Source: an uncultured Christensenellaceae bacterium (GTDB lineage Bacteria; Bacillota; Clostridia; Christensenellales; UBA3700). Taken from it: 64,000 bases of DNA. The position numbers were made by a program, and so were the translations under genes. Under the pieces are notes generated by a model that did not search any database, was not told the DNA's origin, and saw only the letters and a program-made list of their open reading frames with translations. Below, piece after piece: positions 15,585-24,260 of this stretch. Position 1 is the stretch's first letter, and each line of letters opens with the position of its first letter. The stretch spans positions 33,660 through 97,659 of the forward strand of contig CALWHF010000006.1 of NCBI GenBank assembly GCA_944380305.1. Reading direction: 5' to 3'.

Positions 15585-17519
15585 ATGAATTACAAACTCA
15601 AAAGCGGCAAGATAATCACGACGGGCAAACTGCACGAGAGAGCTTTCTACGACGTCAGCAACAACCGTATCACGGCGCAGTTCGACGGCAGAGGAGGCAT
15701 CTCGAAGTATGCGGTCATGAACAAATTTTCCGTATTTACCAACTACTACTCGATGTACACGGTGGACGGCGTGCCCTTCGACTATATGGAGGACAAGGTC
15801 GTCACTATGGAAGGAAAGAGACAGATCACCGAGATCGAGCACGAGAAGTGCAAGCTGACGATCACTCAGTTCCTCGACAACGAGAGCAACGCGATCTACG
15901 TCGAGACCGCGGTAGAGGCAAAGCAGGACATCGATTTCGACAACACCGTCAACTTCGGCATCAATTACGAGAGCTACGTCCAGCAGCTTCTCGCCAACAG
16001 ACTCAGCCCGAAGACGATAGCTACCGTGCTGACAGGGTTTATCAAGAGCAAGAAGAACGGTCTGACCTTCAACGGCGCGAGCGCGAAACTGCACGGGGAC
16101 GTTCTCGGCGACTTCTACATCGACTTCGCGATAAGCGAGGGCGCACAGGCGGGAGAAGCGGAGAGAGGTTTCCACAATCAGTTCAGCTACGGCGCAAAGC
16201 TGCGCGCGGGCGAGCTGAGAAAGTTCAGATACGTCGTCAGCGCGGGTACGAGAAACGACTTCACGTTCTGCGACGTGACCGAATGTCTCAACAAGTTCGA
16301 CGTTGCGGCGAAAGAGGCGCAGAAGTACATAGACGATCTCGTCTGCCCCGATTGCGTCAAGGGCGACGACTTTATGGAGACCTATTACAAATCCTTGCTC
16401 AATTGCAGCATTTCCAATTACAAGGAGCTGGGCAAGTTCAAAGGTTTCCTCGCGGGCATAGTATATCAGTTCCCCGCAAGAACGTATTACCGCGACGCGT
16501 ACTGGACGGTGCTGTCGGTGCTCCCCGTCAGACCCAAGCTCGTGCGCAACGAGATAGTCACTCTCGGCAACGGCATCAACAAGAAAGGTGAGTGCCCGAG
16601 CGCGGTTAAGTTCAACTTCAAGAATTACTGGGGCAATCACTACGATTCTCCGTCATTCTTCGTAGCCATGATATACGATTACGTCGTGCACACGGGCGAC
16701 CTTAGCGTACTCAGCGAGTCCTGCGCGTGCGGCACGATCATCGAGGCGGCAAAGCTCGTGCTCGACAGACTGGAGCAGGAGACCGATTCTACGGGACTTC
16801 TCGTCAAAGGCGGAGAGTACAACCGCCGCGACTGGTGCGACAACGTGTTCCGTAGCACCTACGTCACCTACGACGAGGCTCTGTATGCGCGCGCCCTGTT
16901 CGCGATGAGTGAGCTTTGCGACGCCTGCGGTCTGGACGGCAACGGTTATTACGCGAAGTACGTCAAGGTCAAAAAGGCGATCAACGACCTGCTGTGGGAC
17001 GAAGAAAAGGGATATTACGTCAACTACAAGAGCAAGGAGTTCACGGAGGACAACCTGTCCATAGACACGGTGGTCGCGGTACTGTTCGGCATAGCGGATG
17101 AGGAGAGATCCAAACGCGTGCTCGAGAATATGGAGAAGATGCTCGAGTCCAAAAACAACAAGCAGCAGAAGGCAGGCGACTTCGGCACTCTCAGCGTATA
17201 TCCGTTCTACAAGAATACGAAGGATATCGTGCAGAAGTCATCGCTCCCGTACTACTACCACAACGGCGGCGACTGGCCGTATCTTTCCTGCGTTTATGCG
17301 TATGCGAAACTCATGTACGGTATGGACTACAAGTATCCGCTGACGAGATGGTTTGAGTACAACCTCGATCAGGGCAATTACACTCCCGTCGAGTTCTTCA
17401 GCCCCGTTCATCCGCAAGGCTCGCTGCTTCAGGCGTGGTCGAGCACGGGTGCGTTCGTACTGTCGTACAACGACGGCAACTTCTTCCGCAAACAGCTTGG
17501 CGACAAACGCGTCAAGTAA
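15585..17519 (+). CDS. (alpha/alpha)6-barrel glycosidase-like protein, cytoplasmic
   Basis: A 644-residue protein without a signal peptide. The first ~230 residues look like a beta-sandwich (KITTGKLHERAFYDVSNNRITAQFDGRGG onward, in pieces). The rest has the look of a six-hairpin glycosidase: TYYRDAYWTVLSVLPVRP, GGEYNRRDWCDNVFRS, TYDEALYARALFAMSEL, DLLWDEEKGYYVNY, YYYHNGGDWPYLSCVYAYA, and SPVHPQGSLLQAWSSTGAFV. This matches the architecture of GH15/63/78/95-type enzymes, but I cannot place it in a numbered family. In this operon it may release the uronic acid or partner sugar inside the cell. The ATG follows TAAGGAGAAAAAT. Confidence 0.7.
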   Translation: MNYKLKSGKIITTGKLHERAFYDVSNNRITAQFDGRGGISKYAVMNKFSVFTNYYSMYTVDGVPFDYMEDKVVTMEGKRQITEIEHEKCKLTITQFLDNESNAIYVETAVEAKQDIDFDNTVNFGINYESYVQQLLANRLSPKTIATVLTGFIKSKKNGLTFNGASAKLHGDVLGDFYIDFAISEGAQAGEAERGFHNQFSYGAKLRAGELRKFRYVVSAGTRNDFTFCDVTECLNKFDVAAKEAQKYIDDLVCPDCVKGDDFMETYYKSLLNCSISNYKELGKFKGFLAGIVYQFPARTYYRDAYWTVLSVLPVRPKLVRNEIVTLGNGINKKGECPSAVKFNFKNYWGNHYDSPSFFVAMIYDYVVHTGDLSVLSESCACGTIIEAAKLVLDRLEQETDSTGLLVKGGEYNRRDWCDNVFRSTYVTYDEALYARALFAMSELCDACGLDGNGYYAKYVKVKKAINDLLWDEEKGYYVNYKSKEFTEDNLSIDTVVAVLFGIADEERSKRVLENMEKMLESKNNKQQKAGDFGTLSVYPFYKNTKDIVQKSSLPYYYHNGGDWPYLSCVYAYAKLMYGMDYKYPLTRWFEYNLDQGNYTPVEFFSPVHPQGSLLQAWSSTGAFVLSYNDGNFFRKQLGDKRVK

Positions 17520-17600
17520 AATAAGGTAGAATAGCGGCAAACACGTCCTTAAACGGGGCGACCGCATATAAAATACAAAATAAAATTGGGAGGTTATGAG

Positions 17601-19187
17601 GTGGAAGACACGACAAACACCATCGATCAGGCGGGCGTCACTCCGGGTGCCCCTGCCGAAGAGGAAGTACTGAGCGTTGAGGATCAAAAACTCATCAATC
17701 AGAAATTTCTAAAACCCAGAGATTACATACTGTTCTCGCTCGCGAGATTCGCAAGCAGTGCGGTCACGGGTCTCGTTCAGGGTTATTTGTTGTTCTATTA
17801 CACTGCGTGTATGGGCATTTCTCCTACTGCCGTAGGAACGATGTTCCTTATCACAAAGATTTTCGACGGTCTGAACGACCCGGTTATGGGTATTATCGTT
17901 GACAGGACCCGCACCAGATGGGGCAAAATGAGACCCTATCTTGTCTTTGGTGCGGTGCCGTGGGCAATAGTCACGATTTTGCTGTTCTTTCCTATATCCA
18001 ACTGGTCGAGCGTCGGAAAAATCGTCTGGATGTATTTTACATACATAATGTATGATATTACGGGTACGATAGTGGGCGTTCCTCTTGACGGTATACCGGC
18101 TGTTGCGTCTCCGAATATGGACGAACGTTCGAAAATCATTTCTATCAGCCGTATCCTCGGTTCGATAGGCGAGCAGTCAGCGCTGGTGCTCATTTCTATA
18201 GGACTTATTCTTACAAACGACGATTATGCCAATACGTATTTCATAGTTGCGATCATTATCGGCATTCTCGGACCTCTGTTCATGGTCCTCGGCGGTGTAA
18301 GAGTAAAGGAAAGATGCGAACCTACAGAAACTACGCCCAGTCTGATAGAAGGCTTTAAATATCTGTTCAAGAATAAACCGTTCCTGCTGTTGATATTGTC
18401 CAACCTGCTTACATTCTTCAGAAACCTTGTAAGCGCGGCGATCATGTATGTTGTCGCATATATTTACAGCAACGGATCTTTGCAGATAGCTTTCGCGCTC
18501 CCCGGTGCAGTAGCTTCAATGATAGGTATGTTGTTCGCGCCGAGACTGAAGAGAATGATGGACTCAAAGAAGCTGTTTATCTTTGCGACGATATGGCACT
18601 CTGCGGCGCTGGCGGTCATATTCTTCATTTACATAATCGGCGGCACCAACTGGATACTCATCGCGGCTCTGATGTTCTTTGCGATGCTCCCCGTGGGCGT
18701 GCTCAACGTCGTACCGCACCTTATGGCAACGGATACGCTGGACTACTGGGAAGACAAGTGCGGCGAACGTCTCGAAGGCATTACGTTCTCGCTTATGAGT
18801 CTGAGAAGCAAGGTGTCATCGGGCTTCAAGGATTATTTCCTGTCATGGCTGCTTGCGTTCTTCCTGTTCTCGCAGCCGCTGTCGTTCCTGTCAGACCACA
18901 AGCCTGAACAGACGGAATTCACCAAGCTGGGATTGTTTATGATATTCACTATAATTCCCGCTATAACCAACCTGATCTCTATCGTTCCCATGCTATTCTA
19001 CAACCTTTCGGGAAAGAAGATGGCGCAGATCGAAGCAAGACTCGCTCACAAGAGAAAACAGGAATATGTAGCCAAGATGGCTGCCGAAGGCGCCGCCCTT
19101 GACGGAGAAGCCGGCTCGGAACGCTATATAAGCGACAGCGTGATAGACGAGATTTCTAAATCTCAGACAGAGCAGAAGGAGGAATAA
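17601..19187 (+). CDS. GPH-family (MelB-like) sugar:cation symporter
   Basis: A roughly 528-residue, 12-segment transporter of the glycoside-pentoside-hexuronide:cation symporter family. The family signature is visible as KIFDGLNDPVMGIIVDRTRTRWGKMRPYLVFG, read in pieces near residues 90-125, with a hydrophilic N-terminal tail and a charged C-terminus. I choose GTG 17601, because GGGAGG (17588-17593) is 7 bases upstream. It should import the oligosaccharide or glycoside handled by the upstream enzymes. It lies 81 bases past the glycosidase-like gene and 4 bases before the lipoprotein gene. Confidence 0.9.
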   Translation: MEDTTNTIDQAGVTPGAPAEEEVLSVEDQKLINQKFLKPRDYILFSLARFASSAVTGLVQGYLLFYYTACMGISPTAVGTMFLITKIFDGLNDPVMGIIVDRTRTRWGKMRPYLVFGAVPWAIVTILLFFPISNWSSVGKIVWMYFTYIMYDITGTIVGVPLDGIPAVASPNMDERSKIISISRILGSIGEQSALVLISIGLILTNDDYANTYFIVAIIIGILGPLFMVLGGVRVKERCEPTETTPSLIEGFKYLFKNKPFLLLILSNLLTFFRNLVSAAIMYVVAYIYSNGSLQIAFALPGAVASMIGMLFAPRLKRMMDSKKLFIFATIWHSAALAVIFFIYIIGGTNWILIAALMFFAMLPVGVLNVVPHLMATDTLDYWEDKCGERLEGITFSLMSLRSKVSSGFKDYFLSWLLAFFLFSQPLSFLSDHKPEQTEFTKLGLFMIFTIIPAITNLISIVPMLFYNLSGKKMAQIEARLAHKRKQEYVAKMAAEGAALDGEAGSERYISDSVIDEISKSQTEQKEE

Positions 19188-19191
19188 CGCT

Positions 19192-20427
19192 ATGAAAAAA
19201 AGATACATTTCAATACTTGCGATAGTTGTCGTTGCCGTTTTGCTCTGCACCGTGTTCATGGCCTGCAGCCAGAGCGAAGAGGATTATTACAACGATATAG
19301 CCAAAGACGTGGAGAAGTTCAACGAGCAGTATGACGATATCCTCGCAAATCTCAACAAAGCTAATTTTTCTGTCAGTTTCAGCTTCAATACGCATTACAA
19401 TGCGGCTATAACCAGAGGAAGCAAAGACAGCAAAGGCTGGGACAGCTTTGAAAACGCATACAACAGCTTTTACGATTCTATAGGAAAAGAAGATCCCAAC
19501 ATCTTCGACAACATTCTAGGCACTAAAACCGACGCGCAGAAGGCTATCGACGATCTCGGAGTGCAGAAAAATGCCTGGATGGATTCTTATACCGAATTTA
19601 CTTATATGCAGAACGGCAGTAAGAACTTTTACCTCAAGATGGTTTCCTATCCCTCTATCTGGGAGAACTATTACGATTCGTTCATAGAGGCTCTCAACGA
19701 TCAGAGCGTTCTGAACGAGGGACTCAGCGGGGACAGCGACAAGGTAAAGTGGCAGACGATCGACGAGACGATCAAGAACAAGATCGAGTATGTGCTTAAA
19801 GTCGAAAACGGTGTCAGCAACGGCGTTGAATATGACGGCATCGAACAGTTGTCTGCCATCGTAGGTATCGTAAGCGGACAGATGCCCGTGGACGATTGTT
19901 ATACCTTCACCAACGGCAACAAGATCTATACCAACGTTATGCAGGCTCAGTATATCACAGCCTACAAGCTGGGCGAGGAGAACAACGTGACTCACGACGA
20001 AATCGTTGCTCCCGAATACGGAACAGAGGAGTGGGACGCGTTTATTGCGGAATTCCCGGATATAATAAAATCCTGGAATGAGAAGGCGGACGAGATCTTC
20101 AGAAACAACCTGCTGGGCATGAGTGACGAGCTTCGTATCGACAAATCCGAAAACGTTGATGGTAAATACTGGTCAGGCTTCGGAAAAGATATCGTTTACA
20201 ATTGGGAAAACGTGGGCGCGTTGAAGATAACCCGTTATACTTACAACTACAAGAAGAGCAAATCGAGACTCGACCAGATAGACTATTACACCGAGTACGT
20301 AAAGCCCTACTACACAGAGAAGAGCGCGGCGGACTCTACGCTGGAACTGAAAGGAGACGTCTATTACAAATCCCACATCGTTGCCAATTTCGAATACTCG
20401 GACGGAGCGGTCAGTTTTCCGCAATAA
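19192..20427 (+). CDS. Lipoprotein of unknown function, end of glycoside operon
   Basis: A 411-residue protein with a type II signal peptide: MKKRY, a hydrophobic core, and lipobox FMAC with C25. The mature part is acidic, rich in Asn, Tyr and Asp, and has no motif I recognise. It is not obviously an ABC-type solute-binding protein, and no ABC permease is present. It is 4 bases past the symporter gene, with ribosome site AAGGAGGAATAACGCT, so it is probably co-translated and works with uptake: a surface glycan-binding or chaperone-like role is possible. Confidence 0.75.
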   Translation: MKKRYISILAIVVVAVLLCTVFMACSQSEEDYYNDIAKDVEKFNEQYDDILANLNKANFSVSFSFNTHYNAAITRGSKDSKGWDSFENAYNSFYDSIGKEDPNIFDNILGTKTDAQKAIDDLGVQKNAWMDSYTEFTYMQNGSKNFYLKMVSYPSIWENYYDSFIEALNDQSVLNEGLSGDSDKVKWQTIDETIKNKIEYVLKVENGVSNGVEYDGIEQLSAIVGIVSGQMPVDDCYTFTNGNKIYTNVMQAQYITAYKLGEENNVTHDEIVAPEYGTEEWDAFIAEFPDIIKSWNEKADEIFRNNLLGMSDELRIDKSENVDGKYWSGFGKDIVYNWENVGALKITRYTYNYKKSKSRLDQIDYYTEYVKPYYTEKSAADSTLELKGDVYYKSHIVANFEYSDGAVSFPQ

Positions 20428-20448
20428 CCCGAAAAGTCGATAAAAAAC

Positions 20449-20480
20449 AAGGAGCGGTCAACGCTCCTTATTTTTTTTCC
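20449..20480 (+). terminator. Strong terminator ending the glycoside operon
   Basis: Perfect 8-bp stem AAGGAGCG (20449-20456) / CGCTCCTT (20462-20469), five-base loop, then A and eight T. Confidence 0.92.
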
Positions 20481-20500
20481 GTCAGCTGACGATAACGCTA

Positions 20501-20528
20501 TTGATTTTACGTTTGAATGGTATATAAT
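20501..20528 (+). promoter_or_regulatory. copA promoter
   Basis: TTGATT (20501-20506), 16 bases, TATAAT (20523-20528), about 43 bases before the ATG. I do not see an obvious copper-responsive operator of the CopY or CsoR type. Confidence 0.75.
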
Positions 20529-20570
20529 GATATTGATATTTTTGCAAAACTCAACGGCATAAGGAGAAAG

Positions 20571-23081
20571 ATGAAAAACGTAATTTTCAATATTGACGGA
20601 ATGAGCTGCGTCGTATGCAGCGGCAGCTGCAAAAAAGCTCTGCTCGCGCTCGACGGGGTAAAACGTGCCGACGTGAATTTCGCCAGCGGGAAAGCGGTGG
20701 TCGAATACGACGACAAAAAGCTGACTGAGGACGACCTCGCAGCCGCGGTGGCGAAAGCGGGGTATAAGGCGCGTTTCGAAAAGAAAGAGGAAGACAAAAA
20801 GGGGTTCGACAAAGAGCTTGTCGCGACGCTCGCGAGAGTGGTTCTCGGCGGAGTGCTTTTGCTGTGGTCGATGCTGCCTATGCTGGGAGTCCCGTATCCC
20901 GACGCCGTTTCGCCTGACGGAAACCCGTTTGTTTACGCTCTCGTGCAGATAATACTTTGCGTGCCCGTAATGGCACTCAGCTACAAGATATATTTCAGAG
21001 GTTACCGCAATCTGTTCCGACTCGACCCGAATATGGACACGCTCGTCGCGGTAAGCACCACGGCGGCTTTTGCGTACAGCGTGTACGGCTTCGTTCTCGT
21101 ATGTCAGGGCGACGCGCACGCGGCGCATCAACTGTATTTCGAATCGGCGGCAGTGATACTCGCGCTGATCTCGCTCGGCAAATATCTCGAGAGCCGCGCT
21201 CTGAAAAAAACGGGCAAGGCGATAGAAGAACTGACCAGACTTGCGCCCGATTACGCTTTCGTGTTGAGAGACGGCGCGTTTGTTCGCATCCCCGCGTCCG
21301 AGGTCGTCAAGGGCGATACCGTCAGGGTCGCGGCGGGCGAGAGTTTTTGCGCCGACGGAGTGATCATCAAAGGATCGTCGGCGGTGCAGGAGAGCATGAT
21401 CACGGGAGAGAGCCTTCCTGTGGACAAGACGGTGGGAGACAAGGTGATCGGCGGTACGGTCAACGGCAACGGAGTGATAGAGTTTGAAGTGACGGGTGCG
21501 GGAGAGGAGACCATGCTCTCGCGTATAATCACGCTCGTCGAAAACGCGCAGAATTCCCGCGCGCCGATAGCTAAACTCGCAGACAAGGTCTCCAAGGTAT
21601 TCGTGCCCGCGGTAATGGCGATAGCGGTCGTCGCGAGCGTTGCGTGGGCGATAGCGGGATACGATTCGGCATTCGTGATAAAGATATTCGTTTCGGTACT
21701 GACGATAGCGTGCCCGTGCGCGCTCGGACTTGCGACGCCGACCGCAATAATCACGGGCAGCGGCAACGGCGCGAAGATGGGAGTGCTGTTCAAGAACGCG
21801 GAGGCACTCGAAAGATCCGCACACGTCGATACGGTCGTATTCGACAAGACGGGAACGATAACCGAAGGGGTGCCGAGAGTCGTCGGAGTATATGCGACCG
21901 ACGGCGACGAAAACGCGCTTTTGTCCCTTTGCTCGGCGGTCGAGAGCGGCAGTACGCATCCTCTGGCGAAAGCGGTATGCGACTATGCCGAGGAAAAGGG
22001 AGTGCAAAAGACGGTCGCGGAGGAAGTAAACAATTTCAGCGGTTTCGGTCTGACGGCGAAGGCGGGCGGCAGAAAAATACTTTGCGGCAAGAGCGCGCTG
22101 CTTACTCGGAACGGGATAGATATTGCTCCGATACGGGGATTTCTTGACAACTGTTACGACAGCGGCAGCAGCGTGATAGCGGTCGCAGAGGACGGTAAGG
22201 CGACGGGATGTATCGCACTCGCCGACGACGTCAAGGAGAGCGCGGCTGAGGCGGTCGCGGCTCTTGCAGGACTTGGGATAAAGACGGTCATGCTGACGGG
22301 AGACAACGCTAAAGCCGCCGAATATATCGCAAAGAAAGTGGCTATAGACGAAGTGATAAGCGAGGTCCTGCCGCAGCAGAAAGCGGAAAAGATAAAAGAA
22401 CTGAAGGATAGAGGCGCGTTCGTCGCCATGGTCGGGGACGGTATCAACGACGCTCCCGCGCTGACCGAGGCGGACGTAGGCATAGCCGTGGGCGAAGGCA
22501 GCGACGTCGCGATAGAGAGTGCGGACGTCGTGCTCGTCGGCGGAGACGTCAGAGTGGTAGCGGACGCGATAGAACTGGGCAGAGCGACGCTCAGGAACGT
22601 CAAGGAAAACCTTTTCTGGGCGTTTGTATACAACGTGCTGGGCATACCGTTCGCATGCGGGGCGTTCTACGCTCTCGGCGGATTGTTGCTCAACCCGATG
22701 ATCGCGGGGCTTGCGATGAGCTGTTCGTCGGTATGCGTCGTGCTGAACGCGCTGAGACTGGCTTATTTTAAGCCCAAACGCTTGAAAAATGTACGGAAAA
22801 GTGCGATAATAGACGAGAAAAAACAACTGGGCGAGACGTGCACGCAAGGTTGCCCGCTCGCGAAGGAAACGTATATGACGACCCTGATCAAAGTGAACGG
22901 AATGATGTGCTCGCATTGCGAAGCGAGAGTAAACAAAGCTGTACTGGCACTCGAAGGAGTGAAAGCCTGCGTCGCAAGCGCGGCGGACGGCAGCGTAAAA
23001 GTCGAATACGACGAAAACCAAGTCTCTTTGGCGCAGATCAAAGACACGATAACCGCACAGGACTACGAGGTGATCGGCTGA
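20571..23081 (+). CDS. copA: Copper-translocating P1B-type ATPase with a fused C-terminal CopZ-like domain
   Basis: An 836-residue copper exporter of the inner membrane. It has an N-terminal metal-binding HMA domain with GMSCVVC (C13, C16, plus C20), eight membrane segments, TGES, the intramembrane CPC (C381, C383), the phosphorylation motif DKTGT (425-429) and GDGIND (622-627). After the last helix a linker with CTQGC leads to a second HMA domain carrying GMMCSHC (C780, C783). HMA domains are normally N-terminal, so the tail looks like a fused CopZ chaperone. Inside it, ATG 22875 is preceded by AAGGAAA and could start a separate 68-residue product. I choose ATG 20571 because of AAGGAGAAAG. 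The DAHP synthase gene starts one base after the stop. Confidence 0.92.
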   Translation: MKNVIFNIDGMSCVVCSGSCKKALLALDGVKRADVNFASGKAVVEYDDKKLTEDDLAAAVAKAGYKARFEKKEEDKKGFDKELVATLARVVLGGVLLLWSMLPMLGVPYPDAVSPDGNPFVYALVQIILCVPVMALSYKIYFRGYRNLFRLDPNMDTLVAVSTTAAFAYSVYGFVLVCQGDAHAAHQLYFESAAVILALISLGKYLESRALKKTGKAIEELTRLAPDYAFVLRDGAFVRIPASEVVKGDTVRVAAGESFCADGVIIKGSSAVQESMITGESLPVDKTVGDKVIGGTVNGNGVIEFEVTGAGEETMLSRIITLVENAQNSRAPIAKLADKVSKVFVPAVMAIAVVASVAWAIAGYDSAFVIKIFVSVLTIACPCALGLATPTAIITGSGNGAKMGVLFKNAEALERSAHVDTVVFDKTGTITEGVPRVVGVYATDGDENALLSLCSAVESGSTHPLAKAVCDYAEEKGVQKTVAEEVNNFSGFGLTAKAGGRKILCGKSALLTRNGIDIAPIRGFLDNCYDSGSSVIAVAEDGKATGCIALADDVKESAAEAVAALAGLGIKTVMLTGDNAKAAEYIAKKVAIDEVISEVLPQQKAEKIKELKDRGAFVAMVGDGINDAPALTEADVGIAVGEGSDVAIESADVVLVGGDVRVVADAIELGRATLRNVKENLFWAFVYNVLGIPFACGAFYALGGLLLNPMIAGLAMSCSSVCVVLNALRLAYFKPKRLKNVRKSAIIDEKKQLGETCTQGCPLAKETYMTTLIKVNGMMCSHCEARVNKAVLALEGVKACVASAADGSVKVEYDENQVSLAQIKDTITAQDYEVIG
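22875..23081 (+). CDS. Possible internal CopZ-like copper chaperone product of copA
   Basis: An in-frame ATG within copA, with AAGGAAA 6-9 bases upstream, would give a 68-residue HMA protein: MTTLIKVNGMMCSHCEA, then the beta-alpha-beta fold to the copA stop. Length and metal motif match free CopZ chaperones. E. coli makes a free chaperone from copA by another route (frameshifting). Whether this start is used cannot be told from sequence. Confidence 0.35.
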   Translation: MTTLIKVNGMMCSHCEARVNKAVLALEGVKACVASAADGSVKVEYDENQVSLAQIKDTITAQDYEVIG

Positions 23082-23082
23082 T

Positions 23083-24111
23083 ATGTTCGAGAAAGTCAAG
23101 ACGATAATGACGTCCGAAGAGCTGAAGACGCTCGTTCCCGTCAGTGCGGAGATAGCAAAGATAAAGGCAGAAAGAGACAGGACGGTCATGGATATAATCG
23201 CGGGTAGAGACAAGCGCATGCTCGTGATCGTCGGACCTTGCTCGGCAGACAACGAGACGGCGGTATGCGACTATGTCTCCCGTCTAGCGAAACTCGCGGA
23301 CGAGATAAAGGAAAAGATATTCGTCGTTCCCAGGATATATACCAACAAGCCGCGCACCAAAGGCGAAGGCTACAAGGGCATAATGCACAATCCCGATCCG
23401 CACAGGAAGGAAACGGATATACAGGCGGGCATAATCGCTCTGCGCAAAATGCACCTGAGAGCGATCTCCGAGAGCGGGCTTTCCGCCGCGGACGAGATGC
23501 TGTATCCCGAAAACCACGTCTATCTCGACGACCTTCTGACCTACGTCGCGGTCGGCGCGCGTTCGACCGAGAACCAGCAACACAGGCTCGTCGCGAGCGG
23601 AGTGGACATTCCCGTCGGGATAAAGAACCCGATGAACGGCAGCATGCCCGTCACGCTCAATTCGATATACGCGGCGCAGATCCCTAGCGAATTCAAGTAC
23701 CGTACCTGTCAGGTAAGGACTCAGGGCAATCCGTACGCGCATGCGATACTTCGCGGCAGCGTGGACGTATACGGCAACAATATCCCCAACTATCACTACG
23801 AGGATCTGATCAGATTCCACGATATGTATCTCGCGCAGAACCTGAAGAACCCCGCCGTCATCGTGGACAGCAATCACAGCAACAGCGGCAAGAACTATCT
23901 CGAGCAGATAAGGATAGTCAAGGAGGTCGTTGACAACATCAGACATTGCGACAAGATACGCTCGCTGGTCAAGGGATTTCTGATTGAGAGCTATATCGAG
24001 GACGGCTGTCAGCAGCCAGGCGGGGACGAGTACGGCAAGTCGATCACGGATCCTTGCCTCGGCTGGGAGAAGACAAGAGACCTTCTGCTTTCGGTCGCCG
24101 ACAAGCTGTAA
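23083..24111 (+). CDS. 3-deoxy-7-phosphoheptulonate (DAHP) synthase, class I
   Basis: Joins phosphoenolpyruvate and erythrose 4-phosphate in the first step of aromatic amino-acid synthesis. The 342-residue protein shows the AroF/G/H-type landmarks: VIVGPCSADN (51-57), PRTKGEGYKGIMHNPD, the LNSIYAAQIPSEFKYRTCQVRTQGNPYAHAILRG region (in pieces), and VDSNHSNSGKNY with metal and phosphate contacts. It starts one base past the copA stop with no ribosome site of its own of note, so it is probably translated from the copA message. That pairing has no obvious metabolic logic. No other shikimate genes are in the window. Confidence 0.93.
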   Translation: MFEKVKTIMTSEELKTLVPVSAEIAKIKAERDRTVMDIIAGRDKRMLVIVGPCSADNETAVCDYVSRLAKLADEIKEKIFVVPRIYTNKPRTKGEGYKGIMHNPDPHRKETDIQAGIIALRKMHLRAISESGLSAADEMLYPENHVYLDDLLTYVAVGARSTENQQHRLVASGVDIPVGIKNPMNGSMPVTLNSIYAAQIPSEFKYRTCQVRTQGNPYAHAILRGSVDVYGNNIPNYHYEDLIRFHDMYLAQNLKNPAVIVDSNHSNSGKNYLEQIRIVKEVVDNIRHCDKIRSLVKGFLIESYIEDGCQQPGGDEYGKSITDPCLGWEKTRDLLLSVADKL

Positions 24112-24171
24112 AATGAAACGGGAAGAGGATATATTATATCGATATAATTTTATATCATATATAAATCAAAT

Positions 24172-24206
24172 AAAAGAACGGCGTAAAATCGCCGTTCTTT
24201 TATTTT
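24172..24206 (+). terminator. Bidirectional terminator between DAHP synthase and the convergent flavin-reductase gene
   Basis: A perfect 12-bp stem AAAAGAACGGCG (24172-24183) / CGCCGTTCTTTT (24190-24201), with T-rich tract on the plus side. The A-run on the other arm gives a U-tract for the minus strand too. Confidence 0.88.
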
Positions 24207-24260
24207 CCTTTATTGCATTAAACGTGGTGATTTGAGCGGGAGTGCGCAAAACGCGCCAGC

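Noticed and set aside
20364..23252. A 962-residue open frame on the minus strand opposite copA
   Set aside because: Arg/His/Tyr-rich composition typical of antisense reading of G+C-biased genes; copA on the other strand is unmistakable.
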